Part shown: positions 40,688 through 49,598 of the stretch, piece by piece | Layout of the letters: each line of letters starts with the position of its first letter | Position numbering within the stretch: position 1 is the first letter of the stretch | Assembly (NCBI GenBank): GCA_001299455.1 | Contig: CYUK01000003.1 | Location: 186,001-250,000, forward strand | DNA from: Clostridiales bacterium SIT11 | GTDB lineage: Bacteria; Bacillota; Clostridia; Tissierellales; Peptoniphilaceae | Length of the DNA: 64,000 bases | Direction of reading: 5' to 3' | Position numbers and translations under genes: made by a program | The notes under the pieces: generated by a model | What the model saw: the letters and a program-made list of their open reading frames with translations, nothing else | Databases searched by the model: none | What the model was told of the DNA's origin: nothing

Positions 40688-41014
40688 TCAAAAACTTTCT
40701 TCTTGAGAATTTTCCTCTTCCACTTGAAGACCTTCCTCTTGAGTATTTTCCTTTGCTTCTTGGAGGACTTCATGATACTTCTTAAGAATTGCTTCTTCTA
40801 AACACTTCCGGGCATTGACGTTAATTGGGTGGGCAATATCCCGGAATGAACCTGTTGCCGTTCTCCTACTAGGCATTGCAAGAAATAGACCATTTGACCC
40901 TTCTATTACTTTCATGTCATGAACAACAAATTCATCATCAAAGGTGACAGAAGCGATGGCTTTCATTTTTCCTTCTTTTGCAATTGGTCGAATCCATATG
41001 TCTGTAATATTCAT
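40688..41014 (-). CDS. spoVG: SpoVG family regulator
   Basis: About 108-residue nucleic-acid-binding protein that affects septation, sporulation or cell-wall genes depending on the species. Starts [20 protein letters not shown] and contains [20 protein letters not shown] and the conserved [17 protein letters not shown] at 41012-41014 with AAAGGATGG about 7 nt upstream; the 25-residue upstream extension is unlikely. The C-terminal ~25 residues are acidic ([17 protein letters not shown]). Its presence does not by itself imply sporulation. Confidence 0.95.
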   Translation of the reverse strand: MNITDIWIRPIAKEGKMKAIASVTFDDEFVVHDMKVIEGSNGLFLAMPSRRTATGSFRDIAHPINVNARKCLEEAILKKYHEVLQEAKENTQEEGLQVEEENSQEESF

Positions 41015-41123
41015 GAGCTTACCATCCTTTCTTAAGTCTATTATACTATATTTTTCAGAAAAAAGGTAAATTCTTTGAACTTTCTTCACACCATGAAAGG
41101 TTTTTCCTTCTATTTGTGATTTA

Positions 41124-41132
41124 TGCTATAAT
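41124..41132 (+). promoter_or_regulatory. murC: Extended -10 promoter of murC
   Basis: TGCTATAAT, consensus extended -10, about 26 nt before the TTG start. The -35 region is not consensus. Confidence 0.6.
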
Positions 41133-41157
41133 AGATAGAGATTGAGGAGGGACATGT

Positions 41158-42567
41158 TTGTTAGCTTTTGACTTAAAAAACAACCACCGCCACGTCCATT
41201 TCATTGGAATTGGCGGGGTTTCTATGAGCGGATTAGCAGAAATCCTAAATAGCCACGGATTTACTGTCAGCGGATCCGATATGAACGAATCAAAAATTAC
41301 CCGTCACTTAAGAGACCAGGGGATAAAAATTTATATAGGCCATAGTAAGGACCATATCCAGGGAGCCGATATTGTCATCTATACCGATGCCATTTCTCTG
41401 GATAATGAAGAACTCCAGGCAGCCATGAAGCAAAAACTAGATTTAATCGACCGGGCCCGCTTTTTGGGCCAGTTAATGCTGGACTACAAGCAGTCCATCG
41501 CCGTGTCCGGCACCCATGGAAAAACCTCTACCACATCCATGATTACAAGTATTATTAAAGATTTGGAAGAAAATCCAACCATCCTCCTTGGAGGAAACCT
41601 AGATGAAATCCATGGCAATGTTCGCCTAGGAGGCCACCAGCTCTTTTTAACAGAAGCCTGTGAATACAAGGCTAATATCACAAAATACTATCCTACTACA
41701 GCCATTATCTTAAATATGGATGAAGACCACCTGGACTATTTTGACAATATGGACCATATTTATAGGACCTTTGCCCAATATGTAGAGAATATTTCCGAGA
41801 CAGGCCAGGTCCTCTTAAATATAGACGACCCCCAAGTAAAAAAATTAGCCCAAGAAACCAGGGCCCAGGTTAGAACTTTCTCCTTAAAAGAAGAAGCCGA
41901 CTACCAGGCCAGGAACCTTCGCTTTGATTCCTTTGGCCACCCAAATTTTGACCTCTACTATCAAGGGGAAAAAATTCACCGGATCCAACTCCAAGTCATG
42001 GGCCAGCACAATGTCTACAACAGCCTGGCGGCCATTGGAGCTGTTCATATGAATGGAATTTCCTTTGACCAGGCCATTCGTGGGATTGAAACCTACAAGG
42101 GTGTCCACCGGAGGTTGGAAACCAAGGGAAAGGTCAATAATATCCTCGTCATTGATGACTATGCCCACCACCCTACAGAAATTAAGTCTACCCTCCATGC
42201 CTTGAGAGCCGCCCATCCTGGGAAGATTTTCTGCGTCTTTCAGCCCCACACCTTTACCCGGACCAAGCTTTTATTAGATGGCTTTGCCAGTAGCTTTCAT
42301 GAAGCCGATGCTGTGGTCATTACCGATATCTATGCCGCCCGGGAAAAGGACTACGGCGACATCCATTCCAAAACCCTGGTAGATGCCATTAATAAAAAAG
42401 AAGAAATCGCCCAGTATATTTCTTCTTTTGATGATATTGTGGCCTACTACCTGGACCAATTAAAGCCTGGAGACAGCCTGGTCACCATGGGGGCAGGAGA
42501 TGTCTATTTAGTAGGTGAAAAGTTTTTAGAAGCTGAAAAAAAACTCCACCTGGAAGCTACTGATTAA
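41158..42567 (+). CDS. murC: UDP-N-acetylmuramate-L-alanine ligase
   Basis: Adds L-alanine to UDP-MurNAc in cell-wall synthesis. 469 residues: N-terminal HFIGIGGVSMSGLAEIL, ATP loop VSGTHGKTSTTSMI (about 113-126), central Mur ligase domain, and C-terminal DDYAHHPTEIKSTLHALR and QPHTFTRTK. The start is TTG at 41158 with GGAGG 7 nt upstream. An ATG at 41154 lies out of frame and opens a frame of only five codons. Single-gene unit ended by a hairpin terminator. Confidence 0.96.
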   Translation: MLAFDLKNNHRHVHFIGIGGVSMSGLAEILNSHGFTVSGSDMNESKITRHLRDQGIKIYIGHSKDHIQGADIVIYTDAISLDNEELQAAMKQKLDLIDRARFLGQLMLDYKQSIAVSGTHGKTSTTSMITSIIKDLEENPTILLGGNLDEIHGNVRLGGHQLFLTEACEYKANITKYYPTTAIILNMDEDHLDYFDNMDHIYRTFAQYVENISETGQVLLNIDDPQVKKLAQETRAQVRTFSLKEEADYQARNLRFDSFGHPNFDLYYQGEKIHRIQLQVMGQHNVYNSLAAIGAVHMNGISFDQAIRGIETYKGVHRRLETKGKVNNILVIDDYAHHPTEIKSTLHALRAAHPGKIFCVFQPHTFTRTKLLLDGFASSFHEADAVVITDIYAAREKDYGDIHSKTLVDAINKKEEIAQYISSFDDIVAYYLDQLKPGDSLVTMGAGDVYLVGEKFLEAEKKLHLEATD

Positions 42568-42603
42568 AAAACTAATTTTTTTCATTACAAACTTGCTTTA
42601 TTT

Positions 42604-42632
42604 GCTGGCAGAAATTTTCTGTCAGCTTTTTT
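42604..42632 (+). terminator. murC terminator
   Basis: GCTGGCAGAA / TTCTGTCAGC stem (one G-T pair) followed by TTTTTT. Confidence 0.85.
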
Positions 42633-42675
42633 CTATCTTGCTGGAAAGAGATGACCTGTATCCCAACCCTTCCTG

Positions 42676-42684
42676 TGCTATAAT
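42676..42684 (+). promoter_or_regulatory. Extended -10 promoter of the malic enzyme/fumarase operon
   Basis: TGCTATAAT, about 50 nt before the malic enzyme ATG; no clear -35. Confidence 0.55.
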
Positions 42685-42734
42685 TTAAGTATATTCTAGG
42701 AAATTCTAATTTAAATTGTTTTTAGGAGGAAATA

Positions 42735-43898
42735 ATGGACAATAAAAAAGAAGCCATGGATTTACACAAAAAGCTTAAAGGAAAGCTTGAAATCAAGTCT
42801 AGGGCAAAGACCGACACAGCCAAGGACCTGGCCCTGGCCTATACTCCCGGTGTAGCCGAAGCCTGCCTGGCCATTGAAAAAGATCCCGACCAAGCCTTCC
42901 AATTAACCAGAAAGTGGAACCTTGTAGCCGTCGTCACAGATGGAACAGCCGTCCTGGGCCTGGGAGACATTGGCAGCCTGGCCGGCATGCCTGTTATGGA
43001 AGGAAAATCCATCTTATTTAAAAACTTTGCCAATGTAGATGCCTTTCCTATTTGTCTAGAGACCAAGGACACAGAAGAAATCATCCAAACCGTAAAAAAT
43101 ATTGCCCCTAGCTTCGGCGGGATCAACCTGGAAGACATTAAGGCTCCGAAATGCTTTGAAATCGAACAACGGCTCACAGAAGAATTAGACATCCCCGTCT
43201 TCCATGACGACCAACATGGGACTGCCATTGTGGTCCTAGCCGGCATTTTAAACTCCTTAAAAGTCGTAGGGAAAAAATTGGAAGACTGCCGGATTGTCAT
43301 GAGTGGAGCTGGAGCTGCCGGCATGGCCATCCTCCACCTCCTCCAATTAGAAGGTGCCAAGGATGTCATCTTTGTCGGCCGTAAGGGAATTTTAGACACA
43401 AATTATTATGATGATGCCTATCGGCAAAAAATGCTGGCCACCTGTAACCCTCATAAGGTCCAAGGCGGCATGGAAGAAGCTCTCACAGGCGCCGATATCT
43501 TTATTGGCGTTTCCGGTCCCGGCCTAGTGACCAAGGATATGGTCAAGAAAATGAACAAGGATGCCATTGTCTTTGCCATGGCCAATCCGGTTCCTGAAAT
43601 TTACCCTGATGAAGCCAAGGCTGGCGGAGCCAGAATTTGCGGTACTGGACGCAGCGACTTTCCTAACCAAGTCAATAACGTGTCCGTCTTTCCAGGCCTC
43701 TTCCGAGGTGCCCTGGATGTCCGGGCCAGCCGAATTACCGATACCATGAAGTTGGCCGCAGCCCATGCCATCGCAGACGCTGTAAAAGAACCTAAGGAAG
43801 ACCACGTCCTGCCAGATGCCTTTGACCTCAGTGTGGCAGAAAAAATTTCTAAGGCCATTGCCAATCAAGCACGAAAAGATGGGGTGGCGAAACTATGA
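42735..43898 (+). CDS. NAD(P)-dependent malic enzyme
   Basis: Reversible decarboxylation of malate to pyruvate. 387 residues, the short bacterial type (about 400). Motifs: [76 protein letters not shown] (nucleotide fold, about 190-205) and [21 protein letters not shown] precedes the ATG. Overlaps fumC by 4 nt, so fumarase and malic enzyme form a two-step fumarate-malate-pyruvate module. Cofactor (NAD or NADP) not assigned. Confidence 0.95.
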   Translation: MDNKKEAMDLHKKLKGKLEIKSRAKTDTAKDLALAYTPGVAEACLAIEKDPDQAFQLTRKWNLVAVVTDGTAVLGLGDIGSLAGMPVMEGKSILFKNFANVDAFPICLETKDTEEIIQTVKNIAPSFGGINLEDIKAPKCFEIEQRLTEELDIPVFHDDQHGTAIVVLAGILNSLKVVGKKLEDCRIVMSGAGAAGMAILHLLQLEGAKDVIFVGRKGILDTNYYDDAYRQKMLATCNPHKVQGGMEEALTGADIFIGVSGPGLVTKDMVKKMNKDAIVFAMANPVPEIYPDEAKAGGARICGTGRSDFPNQVNNVSVFPGLFRGALDVRASRITDTMKLAAAHAIADAVKEPKEDHVLPDAFDLSVAEKISKAIANQARKDGVAKL

Positions 43899-45280
43899 AC
43901 TACCGCATTGAACACGACAGCCTAGGCGAATTAAAGGTTCCCTCTGACAAGTATTGGGGAGCTCAAACAGAGCGGAGCCATGAAAACTTCCAAATTGGCA
44001 AGGAAAAAATGCCCCCGGAAATTATCCGAGCCTTTGCCATTTTAAAATACGCGGCTGCCGAAAGTAACCAAAAGTTGAACCTTCTAGACGAGAAAAAATC
44101 AGAAGCCATCAAGACCGTTTGCGATGAAATCCTTGCCGGAAAATTGGAGGACCACTTCCCCCTTGTAGTCTGGCAAACAGGGTCCGGAACCCAAAGCAAC
44201 ATGAACTTAAACGAAGTCATTGCCAACAGGGGAAACGAACTTTTAGCTGACCACCTCCTCCATCCCAATGACGACGTCAATAAGTCTCAATCCAGCAACG
44301 ACACCTTCCCTACAGCCCTCCATGTCAGTGCCCTCCTTGCTGTAGAAGAACACTTACTTCCTGCCCTAGATGACCTAGAAACCACTTTTAAGGCCCTGGC
44401 CAGGGAAAATAAAGACGTCATTAAAACCGGCCGAACCCACCTCCAAGACGCCGTCCCCCTTTCCTTGGGTCAAGAAATTAGCGGCTGGGCCCGGATGCTA
44501 GAAGTTTCCAAAAAAATGATTACCACCGCCCTGAATAGTATTCGTGAAATTGCCCTAGGAGGGACCGCCGTAGGCACCGGCCTCAATGCCCACAAGGACT
44601 TTCCCGACCTAGTAGCCAAGGAAATTTCCAAGAAAACCGACCACCACTTTGTTACCGCAAAAAATAAATTTCATGCCTTGACCAGCAAGAACCAGATTGC
44701 CTTCCTCCACGGTGCCATCAAGGCCCTGGCCTGCGACCTCCTAAAAATTGCCAATGACGTCCGCCTCTTGGCCTCCGGTCCTCGCTGTGGCATTGGAGAA
44801 ATTACTATTCCTGCCAATGAACCTGGATCCTCTATTATGCCCGGCAAGGTCAACCCCACCCAGGCGGAGGCCCTCACCATGGTCTGTGTCCAGGTCATGG
44901 GAAATGACACCGCCATTACAGTAGCTGCCTCCCAGGGAAATTACGAGCTCAATGTCTATATGCCCCTTATTGCCTATAACTTTTTACAAAGTGTCAATCT
45001 TTTAGCCGATGCCATGAAGAGCTTTAACCTCCATTGTGCCCAAGGAATTAAGCCCAATTTAGAAAAAATTGAAGAAAATCTTGAAAAATCCCTTATGCTG
45101 GTCACCGCCCTAAACCCCTATATCGGCTATGAAAATGCAGCCAAAATCGCCAAAAAAGCCCATGAAGAAAATACTAGCTTAAAAGAAGCCTGCCTCGACC
45201 TAAACCTCCTTACAGAAGAAGAATTTGATCAAATTGTAGACCCGAAAAAAATGGTCCATCTTGATGAGGATAGTTTTTAA
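43895..45280 (+). CDS. fumC: Class II fumarate hydratase
   Basis: Iron-independent interconversion of fumarate and malate. 461 residues: [77 protein letters not shown], and the signature [20 protein letters not shown] overlap with malic enzyme. Oxygen- and iron-independent class II suits an organism with iron-limitation control next door. Last gene of the unit; the repeat region lies downstream. Confidence 0.97.
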   Translation: MNYRIEHDSLGELKVPSDKYWGAQTERSHENFQIGKEKMPPEIIRAFAILKYAAAESNQKLNLLDEKKSEAIKTVCDEILAGKLEDHFPLVVWQTGSGTQSNMNLNEVIANRGNELLADHLLHPNDDVNKSQSSNDTFPTALHVSALLAVEEHLLPALDDLETTFKALARENKDVIKTGRTHLQDAVPLSLGQEISGWARMLEVSKKMITTALNSIREIALGGTAVGTGLNAHKDFPDLVAKEISKKTDHHFVTAKNKFHALTSKNQIAFLHGAIKALACDLLKIANDVRLLASGPRCGIGEITIPANEPGSSIMPGKVNPTQAEALTMVCVQVMGNDTAITVAASQGNYELNVYMPLIAYNFLQSVNLLADAMKSFNLHCAQGIKPNLEKIEENLEKSLMLVTALNPYIGYENAAKIAKKAHEENTSLKEACLDLNLLTEEEFDQIVDPKKMVHLDEDSF

Positions 45281-45359
45281 GAATAGGCTGAAACAAAAGA
45301 ATCATTGAAAATTAATTTCTTACTATTAAGAATAAGAACAATTTTATAAATAGCAGTAT

Positions 45360-45730
45360 ATAGCGGGCTAGACTGCCGTCGATTTCTACCAATCAACTTC
45401 CGGGCGACACCAGGTCGCCCCTACTTAGCATGAGACCTGCCACAAAATCATAGATTTTGAGCTAGGGCTTCAACGTCGCTCCTACGGTGCCTACTGCGGA
45501 AAATATCCAGAGTAGGGGCTGCCTTGTGCAGCCCGAAGGACCAACAGTAAAAATATAAGAACAGGCAACAAACCCAATATATACAAATTATGCCAATATA
45601 CAAGCGGACTAGACGAGCTAGCCCCTACAAATATCCCCGCTACAAAATCAAAGATTTTAGGCTAGGGGTTCAACCTAGCCTCTACAAATTCTTCCTATCA
45701 ACTTCCGGGCGACACTAGGTCGCCCTACAA
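45360..45730. repeat. Modular hairpin repeat array
   Basis: Contains near-identical copies (45392-45424 and 45697-45728) of ATCAACTTCCGGGCGAC plus its partner arm, and several 19-21 nt hairpins with 7-nt arms. These are GGGCGAC-5-GTCGCCC (45402-45420), GGGCTGC-5-GCAGCCC (45516-45534), GGACTAG-5-CTAGCCC (45606-45624, one mismatch) and GGCTAGG-7-CCTAGCC (45660-45680). Arms change sequence but keep pairing, and many end in CTAC. A related pair of segments with ACAAAATCnnAGATTTT also repeats (45431-45457, 45641-45667). No transposase or CRISPR-like spacing. Confidence 0.8.
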
Positions 45731-45751
45731 ATTTTTCCTGCCACAATACAC

Positions 45752-45788
45752 AAAAAGAGAACCTGGTCCTAAGACTGGGTTCTCTTTC
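45752..45788 (-). terminator. Terminator of the nucleoside permease operon
   Basis: AAAGAGAACC / GGTTCTCTTT 10-bp stem with flanking T-run on the minus strand. Confidence 0.85.
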
Positions 45789-45809
45789 TAATTTTTCTAA
45801 TTCTCTTCC

Positions 45810-46736
45810 CTATTTTTGTGATTCATAGGGCTGTCCATTGGCGGAGGGGCCGTTGGCTTCGCCTACAAATAGGATTAAGACAATAATGGTCAAAATATAG
45901 GGGAGCATGTTTAACAAATCCGGTGGGATATTATAGCCGGAATAGCCCAGGTAGACAACAAGGCCTTCGGCTGCTCCAAATAAGAGGCAGGCGGCCATGG
46001 CGCCTATGGGTTTCCAGCCACCGAAGATGACGGCGGCTAGGGCGATAAATCCTTGACCTGAAACTAGGGTTTCCTTAAAGTTGGCGACAATGGCTAGGGA
46101 AAGGCTGGCTCCTCCAAGGCCAGCTAAGAATCCAGAGGCTAAAACGCCAATATACTTCATTTTATAGACGTTAATTCCTACGGTTTCTGCTGCCCGTGGA
46201 TGCTCTCCTACAGCCCGTAATCGAAGGCCGGACTTGGTCTTATTTAAGTAAAACCAAACCAGGGCCACGACAAGAAAGGCGATATAGACGGTGGCATATT
46301 GGACAAAAATCCGCCGTAAGGGGTTTTCCTTGGTAAAAAGGCTGGTAAATAATTGGGGAATCTTTTTATTAAAGGGGATGGGCTTGGTCATGGCTGCTCC
46401 ATCAAAAAAGATCCGGGCCAAGAAAACACTGAGTCCTGGGCCGATGAGGTTAATAGCTGTACCAGAAACCACATGGTCTGCAGCAAAATGGATGGTAGCC
46501 ACAGCATGAAAGAGGGCTAAGCTCATGCCAGCTAGACCGGCACAGAGAAAGGCAATCCAGGGATTTTGAATATAGTAGCCGGCTATGGCTGCCACTACGG
46601 CTCCAATGGTCATCATGCCTTCCAGGCCAATATTTACAACTCCTGAGTTTTCACTTAAAAGGCCTCCCATGGCTGTAAATAAAAGAGGTGTGGAATACAT
46701 GAGGGTAATACCAAAAATTCCTATGAGATCATTCAT
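45810..46736 (-). CDS. nupQ: Nucleoside ABC transporter permease, NupQ type
   Basis: 308-residue integral membrane protein with about eight helices (LLFTAMGGLLSENSGVVNIGLEGM, IGLEGMMTIGAVVAAIAGYY, YIAFLVVALVWFYLN, YIGVLASGFLAGLGGASLSLA, LPYILTIIVLILFVG). The motif ENSGVVNIGLEGMM is characteristic of BMP-operon permeases that import nucleosides such as guanosine. Overlaps the sister permease by 8 nt. Substrate inferred from family, not shown. Confidence 0.9.
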   Translation of the reverse strand: MNDLIGIFGITLMYSTPLLFTAMGGLLSENSGVVNIGLEGMMTIGAVVAAIAGYYIQNPWIAFLCAGLAGMSLALFHAVATIHFAADHVVSGTAINLIGPGLSVFLARIFFDGAAMTKPIPFNKKIPQLFTSLFTKENPLRRIFVQYATVYIAFLVVALVWFYLNKTKSGLRLRAVGEHPRAAETVGINVYKMKYIGVLASGFLAGLGGASLSLAIVANFKETLVSGQGFIALAAVIFGGWKPIGAMAACLLFGAAEGLVVYLGYSGYNIPPDLLNMLPYILTIIVLILFVGEANGPSANGQPYESQK

Positions 46737-47859
46737 TTTCCTTTACCTCCTTGACTCCTTCTTTTTTCTTCAGCCGGCCACGAATTAGGTTAAAGAGCTT
46801 GGGCATGGCAATAAAGAAGACGATAATACCGATAATAATATTGACAATTTCCGAAGGGGTGTTTAATTGGGAATTTAACTTCCCTCCTCCATAGGTGAGG
46901 CCTGCAAATAAGAGTCCTGCCGGAATACAGGCCAGGGGTGAGTTGGCGGCAATTAAGGAAACAGCAATTCCATTAAAGCCATAGCCTTCTTGGCCGGCTA
47001 AAAGTCCAATGTTTCCTGAGACGCCTAAGACCATAATGGCGCCTGCAAGGCCAGAAAGGGCCCCAGAAATAGACATGGAAGTGACTATACTTTTTTTAAT
47101 GTTAATGCCTCCATATTCTGCAGCATACTTGTTAAAACCAACGGCTTTTAATTCATAGCCCAGGGTAGTTTTCTTTAATATATACCAGCTGAGGATGGCA
47201 AAGAGAATGGCGAGAAAGATTCCCCAGTTTAGGGGCGGTGTCATAAAACCCTTTAAAAAGTCATGGCTTTTCAAAAAGGCTCGACCAGAATCCGACAGCT
47301 TCCATTGGCCCAGGATCCGGATATTGGCAGACTCCAGGATGTCATAGGAGTTGTCAGATTCCGGTTTCCGTAAAAATGGATAGGCCAGGGACAGGTTGCT
47401 GAGATAAAGGGCAATCCAGTTAAACATAATGGAAGAAACGACTTCATTAATGCCAAACTTGGCCTTGAAAAGACCCACCAGGCCGCCCCAAATGGCTCCA
47501 GCCAAGGCTCCGCAGGCCAGGGCGAAGATTGGATGAATAACGGGAGGAAGGGAAACCAGGGCCCCTACAATGACGGCAACTAGGCTGCCGACGATGTATT
47601 GGCCTTCGGCTCCGATATTAAAGAGGCCTGTATTAAAGGCAAAGGCCACGCTTAAACCGGTTAATATCAAGGGTGTCGCCTGGACAAGGGTCCAGGAAAT
47701 ATACTTGGGTTTGCCCACAGCTCCTAGGATAATGACCTTAAAGGCCGAAAAAGGATTGACACCAATCAGGGCCAGGAGGATTCCTCCTACAGCCAGACCT
47801 AGGAGGACACTTAAAATAGTATTAAAGAGGTAGCTATTCTTTTTCTTATTCTCTTCCAT
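46729..47859 (-). CDS. nupP: Nucleoside ABC transporter permease, NupP type
   Basis: 376 residues, about 8-9 helices, the larger permease of the BMP system. FNTGLFNIGAEGQYIVGSL is the family counterpart of the ENSGVVNIGLEG motif in the partner. N-terminus YLFNTILSVLLGLAVGGILLALIG is the first helix. Overlaps the ATPase gene by 14 nt; AGGAGG lies upstream of the ATG. Forms the heterodimeric channel with NupQ. Confidence 0.9.
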   Translation of the reverse strand: MEENKKKNSYLFNTILSVLLGLAVGGILLALIGVNPFSAFKVIILGAVGKPKYISWTLVQATPLILTGLSVAFAFNTGLFNIGAEGQYIVGSLVAVIVGALVSLPPVIHPIFALACGALAGAIWGGLVGLFKAKFGINEVVSSIMFNWIALYLSNLSLAYPFLRKPESDNSYDILESANIRILGQWKLSDSGRAFLKSHDFLKGFMTPPLNWGIFLAILFAILSWYILKKTTLGYELKAVGFNKYAAEYGGINIKKSIVTSMSISGALSGLAGAIMVLGVSGNIGLLAGQEGYGFNGIAVSLIAANSPLACIPAGLLFAGLTYGGGKLNSQLNTPSEIVNIIIGIIVFFIAMPKLFNLIRGRLKKKEGVKEVKENE

Positions 47860-49381
47860 CTTGACCTCCTCCTGCCATATAGTAGCCTAGTTGACGTTCA
47901 TCGGTATCCTTGCGCTTGGTTATATAGTTAATTTGGCCTTCATAGATGACGGCCACGCGGTCGGATAGGTTTAAAATTTCATCTAATTCAAAGCTAATTA
48001 AAAGGACTGCCTTGCCCCGGTTTCTCTGTTCCAGTAAAAAATGATGGACGTATTCAATGGCGCCTACGTCTAAGCCCCGGGTGGGTTGGGCTGCAATCAA
48101 AACATCCGGATCATCTGTAATTTCCCGGGCAATAATGACCTTTTGTTGGTTTCCTCCAGAAAGGTCTCCTGCCTTGTAGTGGGGCTTTCTAGGCCGGACG
48201 TCAAACTTTTCCATCAGCTCTATGGCTTGGTTTTGGATATAGTCTTCCTGTAGAATGCCCTTTTTGGAATAGGGTTCGTGACCATAATTTTCCAGGATTA
48301 AATTTTCCGCTACGGTAAAGTCCAGGACCAAGCCCCTCTTTTGCCGGTCTTCAGGAATATTATTCATCCCTGCTTCTTGGATTTCTCGAGGTCTGCAGTT
48401 GGCAATATTTTTTCCCTTTAAGAGAATTTGTCCAGAGTCCACATGCCTTAGGCCTGTTAAAAGCTCTAAAAGTTCGGACTGTCCATTGCCGTCAACACCG
48501 GCAATCCCTAAGATTTCCCCATAATGGAGGTCCAGGGAGAGGTTGTTAACTTTTTTTACCTTTCGTTCATCGGTGTAGGTCAGGTCTTTTATTTCTAGAA
48601 CTAGGTCTCCCGGCTCTTTTTCTTCCTTGTCCATGGTGAGTTCAACCTGACGGCCCACCATCATTTGGGCCAGGTCTTCTGTACTGGTGTCCTCTACATC
48701 TACGGTGGCGATTTTTTTCCCTCGGCGGATGACTGTACACCGGTCCGCCATGGCCTTAATTTCCTTGAGCTTATGGGTAATAATGATAATGCTTTTTCCC
48801 TGGTCAGCTAGGTTGTTGACAATTTCAATAAATTCGTCAATTTCCTGGGGTGTTAAAACCGCTGTAGGCTCGTCAAAAATTAAGATATCGGCTCCTCGGT
48901 AGAGGGCCTTTAAAATTTCCACTCTTTGCTGCATGCCCACACTAATATTGGCAATATAGGCATCAGGATCTACCTGGAGGCCATATCTTTTCGATAGGTC
49001 TTCTACCTCAGCCCGGGCCTTTTTCCGGTCAATGGTCATTCCCTTGGTGGGCTCTACCCCTAGGATAATATTTTCATAGACCCGAAAGGGAGAAACCAAC
49101 ATAAAGTGTTGGTGGACCATGCCCAGCCCCTTAGCTATGGCCACATTGGGGTTTGTAATCTTCACTTCTTCTCCATTAATGAAAATTTCTCCCTCTGTCG
49201 GCGTGTACAGGCCGTAGAGTATATTCATTAAAGTGGATTTTCCAGCTCCATTTTCTCCAAGGAGAGCATGAATCTCTCCTTTTTTTAAATCAAAATCAAT
49301 TTGGTCGTTGGCTGTAAAATTACCGAACCGCTTGGTAATTCCCCGCATTTCAACCGCATTTTTATCCTCTAACCTAGTCAA
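47846..49381 (-). CDS. nupO: Nucleoside ABC transporter ATP-binding protein with two NBDs, NupO type
   Basis: 511 residues with two tandem nucleotide-binding domains. The first (about 10-245) has Walker A GENGAGKSTLMNIL, signature VGMQQRVEILKAL, Walker B LIFDEPTAVL. The second (about 260-500) has a degenerate P-loop GVDGNGQSELLELL, LSGGNQQKVIIAREI and LIAAQPTRGLD. Two NBDs in one chain is the NupO/rbsA-like arrangement. Start is TTG at 49379-49381 with AAGGAGGGG about 7 nt upstream. First gene of nupOPQ, separated from the binding lipoprotein by a terminator. Confidence 0.93.
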   Translation of the reverse strand: MTRLEDKNAVEMRGITKRFGNFTANDQIDFDLKKGEIHALLGENGAGKSTLMNILYGLYTPTEGEIFINGEEVKITNPNVAIAKGLGMVHQHFMLVSPFRVYENIILGVEPTKGMTIDRKKARAEVEDLSKRYGLQVDPDAYIANISVGMQQRVEILKALYRGADILIFDEPTAVLTPQEIDEFIEIVNNLADQGKSIIIITHKLKEIKAMADRCTVIRRGKKIATVDVEDTSTEDLAQMMVGRQVELTMDKEEKEPGDLVLEIKDLTYTDERKVKKVNNLSLDLHYGEILGIAGVDGNGQSELLELLTGLRHVDSGQILLKGKNIANCRPREIQEAGMNNIPEDRQKRGLVLDFTVAENLILENYGHEPYSKKGILQEDYIQNQAIELMEKFDVRPRKPHYKAGDLSGGNQQKVIIAREITDDPDVLIAAQPTRGLDVGAIEYVHHFLLEQRNRGKAVLLISFELDEILNLSDRVAVIYEGQINYITKRKDTDERQLGYYMAGGGQDGRE

Positions 49382-49543
49382 GTGTTCCCCTCCTTAATAA
49401 ATATACTATACCATAAAGAAGAATTCTTTTGGGGATTAATTTTGCCTCCAGCTGGGAGAAAATTTGGAATTTTAAAGTCCATAAAGGGCTTAAGTTCCGG
49501 CCTTATCTTGGATGAGATGAAATTTTTCTTTAAGGCCTTCCAT

Positions 49544-49576
49544 AAAAAAAGCTCCCAGCCTAGGCTAGGAGCTTTT
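49544..49576 (-). terminator. Terminator between the BMP lipoprotein and nupO genes
   Basis: Minus-strand AAAAGCTCC-n-AGCC / GGCT-n-GGAGCTTTT stem with seven T. It separates the lipoprotein from the ATPase/permease genes, which may allow read-through at lower level. Confidence 0.85.
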
Positions 49577-49598
49577 CATAGTAGCTTGAGGGTGTGTC

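Larger units (their letters stand above)
45281..45809. other. Non-coding region, mostly repeat array
   Basis: 529 nt between fumC and the nucleoside permease gene. No credible coding frame. The first 80 nt are AT-rich; the rest is the modular hairpin repeat described separately, followed by the permease terminator at 45752-45788. Confidence 0.8.

Noticed and set aside
41154-41171. ATG at 41154 as start of murC
   Set aside because: It lies out of frame with MurC and opens only five codons before TGA. TTG at 41158, with GGAGG 7 nt upstream, is in frame with the conserved N-terminus. A tiny leader peptide is conceivable but unsupported.
45360-45730. CRISPR array
   Set aside because: Repeats are short, of variable sequence, unevenly spaced and self-complementary, with no cas genes. 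They are better explained as a hairpin element family.
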